A stretch of DNA of 64,000 bases from Bacteroides graminisolvens DSM 19988 = JCM 15093 (lineage in GTDB: Bacteria > Bacteroidota > Bacteroidia > Bacteroidales > Bacteroidaceae). Both the position numbers and the translations under genes were made by a program. Of the stretch, positions 27,615 through 37,162 are shown piece after piece. The notes under the pieces were generated by a model. The model saw only the letters and a list, made by a program, of their open reading frames with translations. It was not told where the DNA came from and did no database searches. The DNA lies in contig NZ_ATZI01000001.1 in NCBI RefSeq assembly GCF_000428125.1, positions 930,001 through 994,000 of the forward strand, read 5' to 3'. Each line of letters begins with the position of its first letter. The stretch's first letter is position 1.

Positions 27615-28532
27615 TTAAAAGCGTGATCCTGCTCCACCGCCACCACCGGAGCCCCCTCCGAAACTACCGCCGCTGAAACCGCCGCCACCGCCAAAGCTGC
27701 CACCACCAAAACCACCGATGAACGGGCCGCCACTGCCACCGCCTCCCCGATAGTTATCGTCATACGATTGTTGACGTCTGACAATGCTATGTCCACAATT
27801 CATGCAAGTATAAATAACATCTTCTGTTTTTACTCCGTTACGTTTAGATATGAGTTGTGTACTGCTTCGCTGAAGTTTATGTTTTCCGCATTTAGGGCAT
27901 TTGGTACTAATCCAGATAGCCCATAAGCTAGTTAGTCCGCCTACCAGTACCACACCGGCAATGGCAATGAACAAAAAGAAAACACCGCCGTCTTCAGATT
28001 CTTCTTGCGCATCATTAGGCATGGAACCATCCAACCGCGATACGGTAGATTTTATGCCTGATACCATTCCCTTATCCCAATCTTGGTCTTTCAGGTACGG
28101 AATCATATCTTTGGTTTGTATTCTTTTGCAGATAGCATCGGGTAGCACTCCCTCCAGTCCATAACCGGTATAAAACTGAATGCAGCGTTGATCGGTAACA
28201 AGCAAAATAACGAGTCCGTTATCTTTTCCTTTTTTTCCTACACCCCATGAATTAAGCAATTGATGAGAAAAGTCGAAGCAATCAACTTCACCGATGGACG
28301 GTAAAACTGCAACGACCGACTCAATACCGGTTTGTTCTTCTAAATGATACAGCATCCGATCAATAGAATCAACGGCTGCTTCCGAAAGTATTCCTTCGGG
28401 GTTACAAACATACCTTGTTTTATTTTGCAAGTGCACTTTGGGGATGTTATCTACTGTATATATCTTGTTCTCCTGTGACTGAACTTGCAGCCATAAGCAG
28501 AAAAATGTAAGAATGATTAAGAGTCGTTTCAT
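27615..28532 (-). CDS. TPM-domain membrane protein with glycine-rich C-terminus
   Basis: Signal peptide (to about VQSQ), then a TPM_phosphatase domain (about residues 38-165: YVCNPEGILSEAAVDSIDRMLYHLEEQTGIESVVAVL... GLVILLVTDQRCIQFYTGYGLEGVL), a membrane helix (FLFIAIAGVVLVGGLTSLWAIWI), a four-cysteine zinc-ribbon-like part (CPKCGKHKL...CMNCGHS) and a Gly/Ser-rich tail (GGGSGGPFIGGFGGGSFGG). This matches the common TPM-LemA pair at the envelope, proposed to help membrane stress or photosystem repair in other lineages; the bacterial role is not settled. A TAGGTTTG -7-like box on the minus strand lies at 28552-28559. Confidence 0.9.
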   Translation of the reverse strand: MKRLLIILTFFCLWLQVQSQENKIYTVDNIPKVHLQNKTRYVCNPEGILSEAAVDSIDRMLYHLEEQTGIESVVAVLPSIGEVDCFDFSHQLLNSWGVGKKGKDNGLVILLVTDQRCIQFYTGYGLEGVLPDAICKRIQTKDMIPYLKDQDWDKGMVSGIKSTVSRLDGSMPNDAQEESEDGGVFFLFIAIAGVVLVGGLTSLWAIWISTKCPKCGKHKLQRSSTQLISKRNGVKTEDVIYTCMNCGHSIVRRQQSYDDNYRGGGGSGGPFIGGFGGGSFGGGGGFSGGSFGGGSGGGGGAGSRF

Positions 28533-28600
28533 CTTTATTTATTTAATAACACAAACCTACTCAAAAAACATGTAATCAGGAAGTTTAGGCCAATAAAAAA

Positions 28601-29554
28601 TCAGAATATGTATTTGCTTACAAATTCTTTCACTCTTTTGGTGTATGCTTCTTTGTTTTCTTTATAAGAAACTGCATGTTCAGCGTTGGGAACAATCCAA
28701 CATTCTTTGGGGGCAGGTTTGTTCTCAAAAAGTTTGTTTACCATGTAGGTTGGTACATATTTATCTGCATCACCGTGTATAAAAAGCATGGGTAGATGAC
28801 AATGTTTTATTTGATCAAGGGCTGAGGCTTCCTGAAAACTCCATCCGTACTTTAGCTGACAAAGCCAACTAGCTGCATACAACAAAGGAAAATCCGGTAT
28901 ATTAAACTGTTCTTTAAGTTCTTTACTAAATTGCTCCCATACACTTGTATATCCGCAATCTTCCACAAAGCACTTTACATAATTTTGTTGAGGTTCTCCC
29001 GATACCATCATGGTTGTGGCGGCTCCCATCGAAATTCCATGAACTACCATACGGATGGAATCACCGTAAATATGTGCTGCGGTTTGCATCCAATGCAGCA
29101 CATCTAAGCGATCCTTCCAACCCATTTGGATGGCGTTCCCTTCACTTTGTCCATGGTACTGAAGGTCAGGTAATAAGATGTTGAATCCCAAATCATGGTT
29201 ATACATATAGCCAATTTGCATAATTCGTATGGCGTTGTCTGTATACCCATGTACAATAACAGCGGTGTGTGTAGTAGGCCTTGAGGCTTTTATATAATAA
29301 GCGTGTAGTTTGACATTGTTTGCCGGACTGTAAATGTTTGTATCTCTCAATGCACCAACTTCTTGTAAGCTATCTATCCAAGGTTTTATGTAAGGATACT
29401 CACGGAACATATATGCGAGAGATTCTTCCTTAGTCTCTTTGTTTTTATCAGGACGAAGAGAATAATTTAACATGTAGAAACTTCCCCAAGTTAGTCCGCC
29501 AACTATTAGTAAGATGAGTGCGCTTAGTATGAAAAGAATATTGCGGCGTTTCAT
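28601..29554 (-). CDS. Membrane-anchored alpha/beta hydrolase
   Basis: An N-terminal hydrophobic helix (ILFILSALILLIVGGLTWGSFYML) precedes an alpha/beta hydrolase domain: VIVHGYTDNAIRIMQIGYMY oxyanion segment, MVVHGISMGAATTMM nucleophile elbow (Gly-Ile-Ser-Met-Gly), Asp in IHGDADKYVPTYM and His in NAEHAVSY. It fits the serine-aminopeptidase-like/BAAT-like esterases common in Bacteroides. The substrate is unknown. It lies 18 nt downstream of aroE on the same strand. Confidence 0.85.
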   Translation of the reverse strand: MKRRNILFILSALILLIVGGLTWGSFYMLNYSLRPDKNKETKEESLAYMFREYPYIKPWIDSLQEVGALRDTNIYSPANNVKLHAYYIKASRPTTHTAVIVHGYTDNAIRIMQIGYMYNHDLGFNILLPDLQYHGQSEGNAIQMGWKDRLDVLHWMQTAAHIYGDSIRMVVHGISMGAATTMMVSGEPQQNYVKCFVEDCGYTSVWEQFSKELKEQFNIPDFPLLYAASWLCQLKYGWSFQEASALDQIKHCHLPMLFIHGDADKYVPTYMVNKLFENKPAPKECWIVPNAEHAVSYKENKEAYTKRVKEFVSKYIF

Positions 29555-29572
29555 AGTCGAGGCTGTTTGGGT

Positions 29573-30316
29573 TTATTTTTGCCAGATTTCCCAAGCAGCA
29601 AATGCTTGTAGTAAGAGCATTTCCAATCCGTTTTTAGTAACAGCTCCTTTGGCCTCTCCCTTTTTCATGAAAAGAGTTATATTGGGATTGTAAAGGAGGT
29701 CATACAATAAGTGTTCGGAAGTTATAGCTTCATAAGGAATGTCAGGGCAGGCATCTACTTTGGGATACATGCCCACAGGAGTGCAATTGACTATGACGGT
29801 ATATTCTTTGATAATTTCCGCGTTAAGTTCTTCATAGGTCAACATACCAAAACGTGCGGTTCGTGAAACGAATTTTGCTTCAATACCTAAGTTTTTAAGA
29901 CCGTGGAACACAGCTTTGGAAGCTCCACCTGTTCCCAGTATTAAGGCTTTCTTGTGGTGTGACTGCAGAAGAGGTTGTATGGATTGAGTAAATCCGATAA
30001 TGTCTGAATTGTATCCTATCAGTTTGGGCTTTCCTCCTTTGTTTCGAATGATTTTGATTACGTTAACAGCCCCGATAGCAGCAGTCTGCTTATCCAGTTC
30101 GTCAAGATAGGGAATCACTTTTTCTTTGTAGGGTATAGTGACATTTAGTCCATGCAAATTTGGGTTCGCTTCGATGATTTCCGGAAAATTATTAATATCA
30201 GGAATCTCAAAGTTAATATATTCTGCTTCAATCTTTTCAGAAGAGAATTTCTCATTAAAATATCCAATTGAGAAGGAATGTTTCAATGGATAACCAACCA
30301 AACCGTATTTTTGCAT
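29573..30316 (-). CDS. aroE: Shikimate 5-dehydrogenase AroE
   Basis: Reduces 3-dehydroshikimate to shikimate in aromatic amino acid synthesis. Motifs: YPLKHSFSIGYFNEKF (shikimate site with Ser residues), LHGLNVTIPYKEKVIPYLDEL (catalytic Lys and Asp region), the NADP fold LILGTGGASKAVFHGL, and the terminal GLEMLLLQAFAAWEIW. The length (247) is slightly short but complete. It follows menG/ubiE by 18 nt and heads toward the alpha/beta hydrolase gene. Confidence 0.95.
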   Translation of the reverse strand: MQKYGLVGYPLKHSFSIGYFNEKFSSEKIEAEYINFEIPDINNFPEIIEANPNLHGLNVTIPYKEKVIPYLDELDKQTAAIGAVNVIKIIRNKGGKPKLIGYNSDIIGFTQSIQPLLQSHHKKALILGTGGASKAVFHGLKNLGIEAKFVSRTARFGMLTYEELNAEIIKEYTVIVNCTPVGMYPKVDACPDIPYEAITSEHLLYDLLYNPNITLFMKKGEAKGAVTKNGLEMLLLQAFAAWEIWQK

Positions 30317-30334
30317 GACTATATGTTTTATAAA

Positions 30335-31072
30335 TTATTTAGTAGCTGTGTAAAGAGTACAAATTCCCATGGTAAGTCTCTCAAAACTAACAACGCTGAA
30401 ACCCGCTTTAGCAATTGCTTCTTTCATAACCTCTCCTTGTGGGAAAGCTTTTATGGTTTGCGGAAGATAAGAATAGGCATTCTTGTCTTTTGATAATAGT
30501 TTACCCAGAGTGGGAATAACTATTTTAGAATAGATGGCAAATAGTTGCTTCATTGGAAAGCGCTCTGGGGTTGTCAGTTCAAGAATCACCAAATGTCCTC
30601 CGGGACACAGTACTCGTTGCATTTCTCTTAACCCTTTATCTAAATCTTCAAAGTTTCGAATACCAAATGCCACCGTTATAGCGTCAAATTTACCGGACTC
30701 GAATGATAGTGAAGTACAATCTTCACGGATAAAATGTATTTTATCCGAAAGATTGTACTTTTCAACTTTATCTCTACCCACATTCATCATTCCTTCGGAT
30801 ATATCAGTACCGATTACTTTATCCGGTTGTAGCATGCGATACGCCAAAATAGCAAAATCACCTGTTCCGGTTGCTACATCCATAATCTGTTTTGGTGCAA
30901 AAGGCTGTAGCCAGTTTATGGCTTTGCGTCTCCAGTATTTATCAATGCCCATGGAGAGCATGTGATTGAGCAAGTCATATTTGTGCGCGATGTTATCAAA
31001 CATGCGCTCTACTTGCGGAGCTTTTCTGCCTTCGCTTCCGTAAGGTTTGATGTTTTCTTGTGGATAATTCAT
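30335..31072 (-). CDS. menG: Demethylmenaquinone methyltransferase (UbiE/MenG)
   Basis: SAM-dependent C-methylation, the last step of menaquinone synthesis. Motif I is [18 protein letters not shown], preceded by [29 protein letters not shown], the family signature; motif post-[10 protein letters not shown] and [16 protein letters not shown] follow. The length (245) is normal. A menaquinone role is inferred from the anaerobic Bacteroidetes background. Its start overlaps the end of purC by 4 nt. Confidence 0.94.
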   Translation of the reverse strand: MNYPQENIKPYGSEGRKAPQVERMFDNIAHKYDLLNHMLSMGIDKYWRRKAINWLQPFAPKQIMDVATGTGDFAILAYRMLQPDKVIGTDISEGMMNVGRDKVEKYNLSDKIHFIREDCTSLSFESGKFDAITVAFGIRNFEDLDKGLREMQRVLCPGGHLVILELTTPERFPMKQLFAIYSKIVIPTLGKLLSKDKNAYSYLPQTIKAFPQGEVMKEAIAKAGFSVVSFERLTMGICTLYTATK

Positions 31073-32016
31073 TTTTTCAGGAACTCAGTTACATTTTTTT
31101 CGATACGTGCTGCAACATCTTCGGCATTGGCTTTATTAAATTTTTCACCAACAATGTGTTCATAAAGCTCAATGTAACGTTCAGATACCGATTCTACATA
31201 TTCATCGGTCATTTCGGGTACAACTTGCCCTTCTTTACCCATGAAGTTGCGCTCAATCAACCATTGGCGAACAAATTCTTTTGAGAGTTGTCTTTGAGGC
31301 TCTCCTTGCGCGAATTTGTCTTCATAGCCTTCTGCGTAGAAATAACGTGATGAGTCTGGCGTATGTATCTCGTCAATCAGGTAAACTTTATCATCCTTTT
31401 TCCCAAATTCATATTTTGTGTCCACCAAAATCAATCCTTTTTCTGCAGCCATCTCGGTGCCACGTTGAAATAACGCATAGGTGTATTTTTCCATAAGCTC
31501 ATAGTCTTCTTTGCTTACTAAACCTTGGCTGATTATTTCTTCTTTTGAGATGTTTTCATCATGTCCGGCATCTGCCTTGGTTGTTGGTGTGATAATCGGA
31601 GTGGGGAACTTTTGGTTCTCTTTCATTCCGTCGGGCAGAGCTACACCGCATAAATTGCGACATCCTGCTTCATATTCTCGCCAAGCACTTCCGGTTAAAT
31701 AACCGCGAATAATCATCTCTACGCGGAATCCTTCACACTTGATACCAACCGTAACCATCGGATCGGGAGTCGCTATTTTCCAATTAGGAACAATATCTGC
31801 AGTTGCATCAAGAAATTTGGCTGCAATTTGGTTTAAAACCTGTCCTTTGAAAGGAATGCCTTTAGGTAATATTACATCAAATGCCGAAATTCGGTCACTT
31901 GCTACCATTACTAGAAGTTCATCATTAATGTTATACACATCACGTACCTTACCGTGATATACACTTTGTTGTCCTGGAAAGTTGAAATCGGTTTTTACTA
32001 ATGCTTTCATATTCAA
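31069..32016 (-). CDS. purC: SAICAR synthase PurC
   Basis: Couples aspartate to CAIR in purine synthesis. Motifs: [32 protein letters not shown] (ATP site), [18 protein letters not shown], and [21 protein letters not shown]. At 315 residues it is of the longer type found in Bacteroidetes and eukaryotes. It overlaps menG by 4 nt and lies 13 nt after phoH, so a phoH-purC-menG-aroE transcript is likely. Confidence 0.96.
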   Translation of the reverse strand: MNMKALVKTDFNFPGQQSVYHGKVRDVYNINDELLVMVASDRISAFDVILPKGIPFKGQVLNQIAAKFLDATADIVPNWKIATPDPMVTVGIKCEGFRVEMIIRGYLTGSAWREYEAGCRNLCGVALPDGMKENQKFPTPIITPTTKADAGHDENISKEEIISQGLVSKEDYELMEKYTYALFQRGTEMAAEKGLILVDTKYEFGKKDDKVYLIDEIHTPDSSRYFYAEGYEDKFAQGEPQRQLSKEFVRQWLIERNFMGKEGQVVPEMTDEYVESVSERYIELYEHIVGEKFNKANAEDVAARIEKNVTEFLKK

Positions 32017-32029
32017 TTACAATTAGGAT

Positions 32030-33025
32030 TTACCCATTCTGGTTATCATTCTTTTCTTCTTCTCTTTTTTTGTCCCGCGCAGCTTTTTGTTCTTTATCGA
32101 ATTTCTCATAAGCATCAACAATACGCTCTACTAGTTTGTGGCGCACAATGTCTCGTTTACCCAATTCAACAAAGCTGATTCCTTTTACTCCTTTTAGTAT
32201 CTTCATGGCCTGTATCAAACCGGAAGTCTGAGACGGAGGAAGGTCTATCTGCGTCATATCACCTGTTACAATCATTTTAGTGTTCATCCCCATACGGGTG
32301 AGGAACATTTTGATTTGTTGAACCGTTGTATTTTGTGCTTCATCTAAAATGACGACTGCATCATTCAGAGTACGTCCGCGCATAAATGCTAAAGGTGCTA
32401 TTTGGATAATATTTAATTCCATATATTCTTTCAGCTTAGCTGCCGGAATCATATCTTGTAATGCATCATACAATGGCTGTAAATACGGATCAATTTTCTC
32501 TTTCATATCTCCCGGCAGGAAACCAAGTTTTTCTCCAGCTTCAACGGCTGGCCTGCTAAGGATTATTTTTTTTATTTCTTTGTTTTTTAATGCTCTTACG
32601 GCTAATGCTATTGCTGTATAGGTTTTGCCTGACCCGGCTGGCCCTACTGCAAATATCATGTCATTCTTGGCAAAGCCTTCAACTAGCTTTAATTGGTTTT
32701 CACTTCGTGGAATAATTGGCTTTCCTGTTACACTGAAAACAATGACATTGCCCGTTTTTTCAGCTTGCGGCGCGTTACCTTTAACAATATCGATGATTAC
32801 TTCTTCTTTCAGAGAATTGTACTCTGCACAATATTTCTCCAGAGCCTGAATGTTTTCTTCAAAAGCACACATCTCAAGCTCATCTCCCAATACCTTGATT
32901 ACGTTTCCTCTGGCAACGATTCTCAATTTGGGGTAGAGCGCCTTTAGCAATTGTATGTTAGCGTTATTCACACCGTAAAAAATAACAGGATCAATGTCCT
33001 CAAGAACAATTAGTTTTTCTATCAT
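32030..33025 (-). CDS. phoH: PhoH family ATPase
   Basis: Central PhoH domain with Walker A FAVGPAGSGKTYTAIALAV and Walker B AVVILDEAQNTTVQQIKMFLTRMG; the segment LSRPAVEAGEKLGFLPGDMKEKIDPY is diagnostic. An N-terminal KH-like part spans about residues 1-100. Length is 331. The family is a cytoplasmic RNA-associated ATPase/helicase of uncertain role. A TAAATTTG -7-like box lies on the minus strand at 33107-33114. It is divergent from the DUF5715 gene. Confidence 0.94.
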   Translation of the reverse strand: MIEKLIVLEDIDPVIFYGVNNANIQLLKALYPKLRIVARGNVIKVLGDELEMCAFEENIQALEKYCAEYNSLKEEVIIDIVKGNAPQAEKTGNVIVFSVTGKPIIPRSENQLKLVEGFAKNDMIFAVGPAGSGKTYTAIALAVRALKNKEIKKIILSRPAVEAGEKLGFLPGDMKEKIDPYLQPLYDALQDMIPAAKLKEYMELNIIQIAPLAFMRGRTLNDAVVILDEAQNTTVQQIKMFLTRMGMNTKMIVTGDMTQIDLPPSQTSGLIQAMKILKGVKGISFVELGKRDIVRHKLVERIVDAYEKFDKEQKAARDKKREEEKNDNQNG

Positions 33026-33167
33026 TAAATGAGTTTAAGGGTTGATTTGTTTGCTCGGCGAACAATAATTTGCCGGGTTGTAGATTATGCTCGGCCAAAA
33101 CGTCTGCAAATTTAAGCAATCGTCGGCACATTTTATCTATTTACAATCGATTTAATTTGCCGGCTTA

Positions 33168-33198
33168 TTTCTGATAAATGGCATTTTCCTTATCTTTG
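33168..33198 (+). promoter_or_regulatory. Promoter for the DUF5715-truA-EamA-DUF3256 run
   Basis: TTTC at 33168-33171 and TATCTTTG at 33191-33198 are spaced by 19 nt, matching the Bacteroides -33/-7 arrangement (TTTG and TAnnTTTG). Transcription would start near 33205, giving a leader of about 18 nt before the ATG at 33223. Confidence 0.6.
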
Positions 33199-33222
33199 CG
33201 CTAAGAAAACAGTAATAGTGAT

Positions 33223-33915
33223 ATGCGAAAATTGAAACCAAAATATCGCCGGATAGGCTATCTTCTTTTATTTTTGTTTTTGGGACTGATTGCGTTGTTG
33301 GTTTTTCCGAGTGGGAAAAAAGATATGTCACTAAAGGTGAACAATCCTCGGAATATTCACGGTGTAATCAGCTATAAGCGCTCTTTCGGCGACTTGAATG
33401 ATATTCAACTGGTTGCTGCGCGTACCCATGGAATAATACCTCTTAATTCAAGAGAAGAGGCAGAAAATTTAAAAGGCCAATTGATGGAAATAAGAGACAA
33501 TGAGCATTATTCACTTGATTCGTTGACTCACTCGTTGCCTTATTTAGTTCCTCGTGCTAGCAGCTTACTCGATTCAATCGGTCTTGTTTTTCTTGATTCA
33601 CTTGAATCAAAAGGCTTAAATCCGAATAAAATAGTTGTAACTTCGGTTTTAAGAACTAAAGATGACGTTAAGAAATTACGTCGTCGTAATGGTAATGCAT
33701 CTGAGAACTCAGCTCATTTTTATGGAACTACTTTTGACGTTAGCTGGAAACGTTTTAGAAAAGTGGAGGATACTGATGGCCGCCCTTCTGAGGATGTGAG
33801 TGCCGATACCTTAAAATTGGTACTCTCAGAAGTATTGAGAGATATGCGCGAAGCCAATAAATGCTACGTAAAGTACGAACTTAAACAAGGATGTTTTCAT
33901 ATTACTGTCAGATAA
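33223..33915 (+). CDS. DUF5715 family protein with M15 peptidase-like metal motif
   Basis: An N-terminal membrane anchor (IGYLLLFLFLGLIALLVF) precedes a periplasmic domain. The second half has VTSVLRTKDDVKKLRRRNGNAS, SAHFYGTTFDVSW and a final CFHITVR. This is the SxHxxGxxxD ... xHI pattern of M15/VanY-type D,D-carboxypeptidases and LAS metallopeptidases, where the His, Asp and final His hold zinc. A peptidoglycan role is therefore plausible but not established for this family. The size is 230 residues. It is the first gene of a four-gene run with truA 48 nt downstream. Confidence 0.75.
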   Translation: MRKLKPKYRRIGYLLLFLFLGLIALLVFPSGKKDMSLKVNNPRNIHGVISYKRSFGDLNDIQLVAARTHGIIPLNSREEAENLKGQLMEIRDNEHYSLDSLTHSLPYLVPRASSLLDSIGLVFLDSLESKGLNPNKIVVTSVLRTKDDVKKLRRRNGNASENSAHFYGTTFDVSWKRFRKVEDTDGRPSEDVSADTLKLVLSEVLRDMREANKCYVKYELKQGCFHITVR

Positions 33916-33963
33916 GAGTCTGACAGTTCTTTCTTGATTATTTATTCTCCTTAACCTGAAGAA

Positions 33964-34725
33964 ATGGCAACTCAGAGATATTTTATATATTTGGCGTATG
34001 ATGGAGCAAACTATCACGGATGGCAAATTCAGCCTAATGGGATTAGTGTGCAGGAATGTTTAATGAAAGCACTTGCCACTTTCCTGCGACGTGAAATTGA
34101 GGTGATTGGTGCCGGAAGAACGGATGCTGGTGTACATGCTACTCTGATGGTTGCACATTTTGACTTTGAAGGAGATACTTTGGATGTAGAGTTGGTTGCA
34201 GATAAACTGAATCGTTTATTACCTCCTGATATTTCAGTTTACCAGGTTCGAAGAGTGAAATCTGACGCACATGCACGTTTTGATGCTACTGCACGTACCT
34301 ATAAGTATTATATTACCACTTCTAAGAATCCGTTTAATCGCCAATATCGTTGCCGTATTCATGGAAACCTTGATTTTAAAAGGATGAATGAAGCTGCTCA
34401 AGAGTTATTTGGCTACTCCGATTTTACCAGTTTTAGCAAATTGCATACGGACGTAAAAACAAACATTTGTCGCATAACGATGGCTGAGTGGACTCAGGTC
34501 GACGAAGTGACTTGGGTATTTACAATTCGGGCCGATCGTTTTTTGCGTAATATGGTTCGTGCTATTGTGGGCACTTTGCTTGAAGTGGGCAGAGGTAAAA
34601 TGACCGTTCAAGATTTTAAGCAGGTAATAGAACTGCAAGATCGCGGTAAAGCGGGCACTTCAGCTCCCGGTCAGGCTCTTTTTTTGGTTAATGTGGAGTA
34701 TCCTGAAAATTTGTTTATTGACTGA
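33964..34725 (+). CDS. truA: tRNA pseudouridine synthase TruA
   Basis: Isomerises U38-U40 in the anticodon arm. The catalytic Asp lies in [22 protein letters not shown], followed by [36 protein letters not shown] and the C-terminal [20 protein letters not shown]. Length is 253, standard. It is 31 nt upstream of the EamA transporter gene. Confidence 0.96.
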   Translation: MATQRYFIYLAYDGANYHGWQIQPNGISVQECLMKALATFLRREIEVIGAGRTDAGVHATLMVAHFDFEGDTLDVELVADKLNRLLPPDISVYQVRRVKSDAHARFDATARTYKYYITTSKNPFNRQYRCRIHGNLDFKRMNEAAQELFGYSDFTSFSKLHTDVKTNICRITMAEWTQVDEVTWVFTIRADRFLRNMVRAIVGTLLEVGRGKMTVQDFKQVIELQDRGKAGTSAPGQALFLVNVEYPENLFID

Positions 34726-34756
34726 TTTTCGTTTTATATAAATAAATATAGTAAAA

Positions 34757-35656
34757 ATGTGGTTATTATTTGCCTTTCTTTCGGCTGTTCTACTAGGCTT
34801 TTACGATGTCTTTAAAAAACATTCGCTGAAAGAGAATGCCGTTTTGCCGGTTTTGTTTCTCAATACTTTATTCTCAAGTCTTATCTTCTTGCCTTTTATC
34901 GGATTATCCGCCATCGCTCCTTCCATACTTGAAGGTACCCTGTTTCATGTACCGCTAGTTGGCTGGGATGTGCATAAGTTTATAATCATCAAATCGTTTA
35001 TCGTACTTTCTTCCTGGATATTTGGTTATTTTGGGATGAAACATTTGCCACTTACCATTGTGGGGCCTATTAATGCTACTCGTCCTGTAATGGTTTTAGT
35101 GGGCGCCATGCTGCTGTTTGGTGAACGTCTTAATCTTTATCAATGGGTTGGGGTGATGCTTGCTATTCTCTCGTTTTTTATGTTGAGTCGATCAGGAAAG
35201 AAAGAAGGGATCGATTTTGCACATAACAAATGGATCTTCTTTATTGTCATGGCTGCCATAACAGGGGCAATTAGCGGACTGTATGATAAGTTTTTGATGA
35301 GACAGTTTAATCCGATGGTGGTGCAGTCTTGGTACAATGTATATCAGGTATTTATTATGTGCCCTATTTTGGCTTTATTGTGGTGGCCTAAACGAAAGGA
35401 AACCACTCCGTTCAGATGGGACTGGGCCATCTTGCTTATTTCAATTTTTCTTTCAGCTGCCGATTTCGTTTATTTCTATGCGCTTAGTTTCGACGATTCG
35501 ATGATCTCCATTGTTTCCATGGTGAGACGTGGAAGCGTTGTTGTATCTTTCTTGTTTGGAGCGATGTTCTTCCGTGAAAAGAATTTAAAAAGTAAAGCAG
35601 TTGACCTTATACTGGTACTAATCGGTATGATATTCTTATATTTGGGATCAAAATAA
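34757..35656 (+). CDS. DMT-superfamily (EamA) transporter
   Basis: Ten predicted membrane helices in two repeats, each an EamA domain: WLLFAFLSAVLLGFYDVFKKHSL opens the first and WIFFIVMAAITGAISGLYDKFLM the second. The helix ILVLIGMIFLYLGSK ends the protein. Such carriers export or import small metabolites; the substrate is not evident. At 299 residues it is standard. It follows truA and precedes the DUF3256 gene by 9 nt. Confidence 0.9.
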   Translation: MWLLFAFLSAVLLGFYDVFKKHSLKENAVLPVLFLNTLFSSLIFLPFIGLSAIAPSILEGTLFHVPLVGWDVHKFIIIKSFIVLSSWIFGYFGMKHLPLTIVGPINATRPVMVLVGAMLLFGERLNLYQWVGVMLAILSFFMLSRSGKKEGIDFAHNKWIFFIVMAAITGAISGLYDKFLMRQFNPMVVQSWYNVYQVFIMCPILALLWWPKRKETTPFRWDWAILLISIFLSAADFVYFYALSFDDSMISIVSMVRRGSVVVSFLFGAMFFREKNLKSKAVDLILVLIGMIFLYLGSK

Positions 35657-35665
35657 AAAATAGAT

Positions 35666-36307
35666 ATGAAAAAGAGCTTACTAGGATCATTTCTTTTGTT
35701 TCTGGCTTTATTCGCGCAGGCGCAGGATGCACGAACTGTTTTTATTAACATGCCCGATTCGCTGATGCCTTTGCTCACGAAAGTGAATAGAGAAGATTGC
35801 ATTGATTTTCTTGATAGCAAAATGAGAGCGCAGGTGAAAAACAAGTTTGGTAATACGTCGGAAATGACAGATCTATCTGTTGATTACATTCGTATGAAGA
35901 TGACAGAACAGAGTGATTGGCAAATGAAGTTGTTGACTACCACAGATTCAACAAAGATTGTTTGCGCGATTTCTACAGCGTGCGCACCGGCTTGTGATAG
36001 TGAAATAAGGTTTTATACAACTGATTGGCAAGAACTACCCGCATCACAATTTATTCTATTGCCTGTTATGGATGATTTCTTTATATACCCAGATTCTACT
36101 AAACAGTTGGAATACACAGAGGCCAGAGATGCAGCTGACTTATTCTTAATGAAGGCTTCTTTGAATAAAGAAGATGATACGCTAACCTTTAGTATGACTA
36201 CTACTGATTACTTGAGTCAGGAAATTGCTGATAAGGTGAAAAGCTTTTTATCTAAGCCATTGGCTTTTGAGTGGGTTAGCGATAGACGAATCTTCGTGAA
36301 ACGTTAA
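35666..36307 (+). CDS. DUF3256 family secreted protein
   Basis: A signal peptide (MKKSLLGSFLLFLALFAQAQ) precedes a globular domain of about 190 residues with the DUF3256 pattern (TVFINMPDSLMPLLTKVNREDCIDFLDS...). No catalytic motif is recognised. The family is practically restricted to Bacteroidales. A perfect hairpin 13 nt after the stop is its likely terminator. Confidence 0.82.
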   Translation: MKKSLLGSFLLFLALFAQAQDARTVFINMPDSLMPLLTKVNREDCIDFLDSKMRAQVKNKFGNTSEMTDLSVDYIRMKMTEQSDWQMKLLTTTDSTKIVCAISTACAPACDSEIRFYTTDWQELPASQFILLPVMDDFFIYPDSTKQLEYTEARDAADLFLMKASLNKEDDTLTFSMTTTDYLSQEIADKVKSFLSKPLAFEWVSDRRIFVKR

Positions 36308-36320
36308 TTGTGGATATAAA

Positions 36321-36350
36321 AAAAGAGAATCTGTTTTCAGATTCTCTTTT
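36321..36350. terminator. Bidirectional terminator for DUF3256 gene and the tRNA pair
   Basis: Arms AAAAGAGAATCTG (36321-36333) and CAGATTCTCTTTT (36338-36350) pair perfectly with a TTTT loop. It ends the plus-strand DUF3256 transcript with a T-run and directly follows the 3' end of tRNA-Gly on the minus strand. Confidence 0.85.
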
Positions 36351-36351
36351 G

Positions 36352-36424
36352 AGCGGAAGACGGGGCTCAAACCCGCGACCCTCAGCTTGGAAGGCTAATG
36401 CTCTATCAACTGAGCTACTTCCGC
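36352..36424 (-). tRNA. tRNA-Gly(UCC)
   Basis: On the minus strand the acceptor stem GCGGAAG pairs with CTTCCGC, the D-loop has AGTTGATAGAGC and the T-arm GGGTTTGAGCCCC-like sequence. The anticodon loop CTTCCAA between stem halves TTAGC and GCTGA carries TCC. It is 73 nt with no encoded CCA. It lies 9 nt downstream of tRNA-Tyr and shares the following terminator. Confidence 0.93.
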
Positions 36425-36433
36425 AATTAGAAG

Positions 36434-36516
36434 TGGGCAAAGATGGATTCGAACCACCGTAGGCGTAAGCCAGCAGATTTACAGTCTGCCCCATTTGGCC
36501 ACTCTGGTATTTGCCC
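36434..36516 (-). tRNA. tRNA-Tyr(GUA)
   Basis: Acceptor stem GGGCAAA pairs with TTTGCCC; anticodon stem-loop GCAGACTGTAAATCTGC carries GTA. An extended variable arm (GCTTACGCC type) gives the class II length of 83 nt expected of bacterial tRNA-Tyr, and the T-arm contains GGTTCGAATCC. It precedes tRNA-Gly in a two-gene transcript that begins 30 nt after the end of ribH. Confidence 0.95.
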
Positions 36517-36546
36517 TTTGTTTTCTAATGCGGTGCAAAGATACGA

Positions 36547-37041
36547 TTATTTATTTAAACTCCAAACAAAATCGATCATTTTTATTGCAGTAATTGCACA
36601 TTCATCCCCTTTGTTTCCTAGCTTTCCACCACTTCTGTCTTCAGCTTGCTCTAGGGTGTTAGTCGTTATCAATCCGTAAATGACTGGTATATCGCCAGTT
36701 ACGTTTAAATGAGTAATGCCTTGAGTTACGCCCATGCAAACATAATCAAAATGTGGAGTGTCTCCTTTAATAACGCATCCGATAGCAATAACCGCATCGA
36801 CCTCTGTGCTCTCAATCATTTGATTGGCGCCAAAAGTTAATTCAAAGCTTCCGGGTACTGTTTTTACGAGAATGTTATCTTCCTTGACTCCGTGCTTTTT
36901 CAGTGTTGAAACTGCACCGTTTAACAGAGCGCCTGTTATTTGGCTATTCCATTCGGATACTACAATGCCGAATTTCATTTCAGAAGCATCAGGTACCGAG
37001 CTAAAGTCGTAATCTGATAAGTTATGATATGCTGTTGCCAT
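36547..37041 (-). CDS. ribH: 6,7-dimethyl-8-ribityllumazine synthase
   Basis: Penultimate step of riboflavin synthesis. Motifs: [58 protein letters not shown] with the catalytic His, and the C-terminal [18 protein letters not shown] segment ([19 protein letters not shown]). Length (164) is normal. It is separated from the upstream TPR gene by a strong hairpin. Confidence 0.96.
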   Translation of the reverse strand: MATAYHNLSDYDFSSVPDASEMKFGIVVSEWNSQITGALLNGAVSTLKKHGVKEDNILVKTVPGSFELTFGANQMIESTEVDAVIAIGCVIKGDTPHFDYVCMGVTQGITHLNVTGDIPVIYGLITTNTLEQAEDRSGGKLGNKGDECAITAIKMIDFVWSLNK

Positions 37042-37092
37042 AATATGAATTATATTAATTTAATTAGTTGTATGAGTATGTTTTAAAATAAA

Positions 37093-37137
37093 TAGCGCAG
37101 ATCTTCGTAGATTCAGTATCTGCGGAAATCTGCGCTA
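37093..37137. terminator. Hairpin after the TPR membrane-protein gene
   Basis: Outer arms TAGCGCAGAT (37093-37102) and ATCTGCGCTA (37128-37137) are perfect, and the interior (TTCGTAGAT with ATCTGCGGAA) is nearly complementary too, giving a long imperfect stem. It lies between the stop of the TPR gene (37163, minus strand) and the ribH start (37041). Confidence 0.65.
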
Positions 37138-37162
37138 CACAATAAGTAATGGAACTTGCTTC

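Noticed and set aside
27608..27796. Separate small gene overlapping the end of the TPM gene
   Set aside because: It is a different-frame reading of the glycine-rich tail of the TPM protein, where GGN codons create low-complexity shadow frames.
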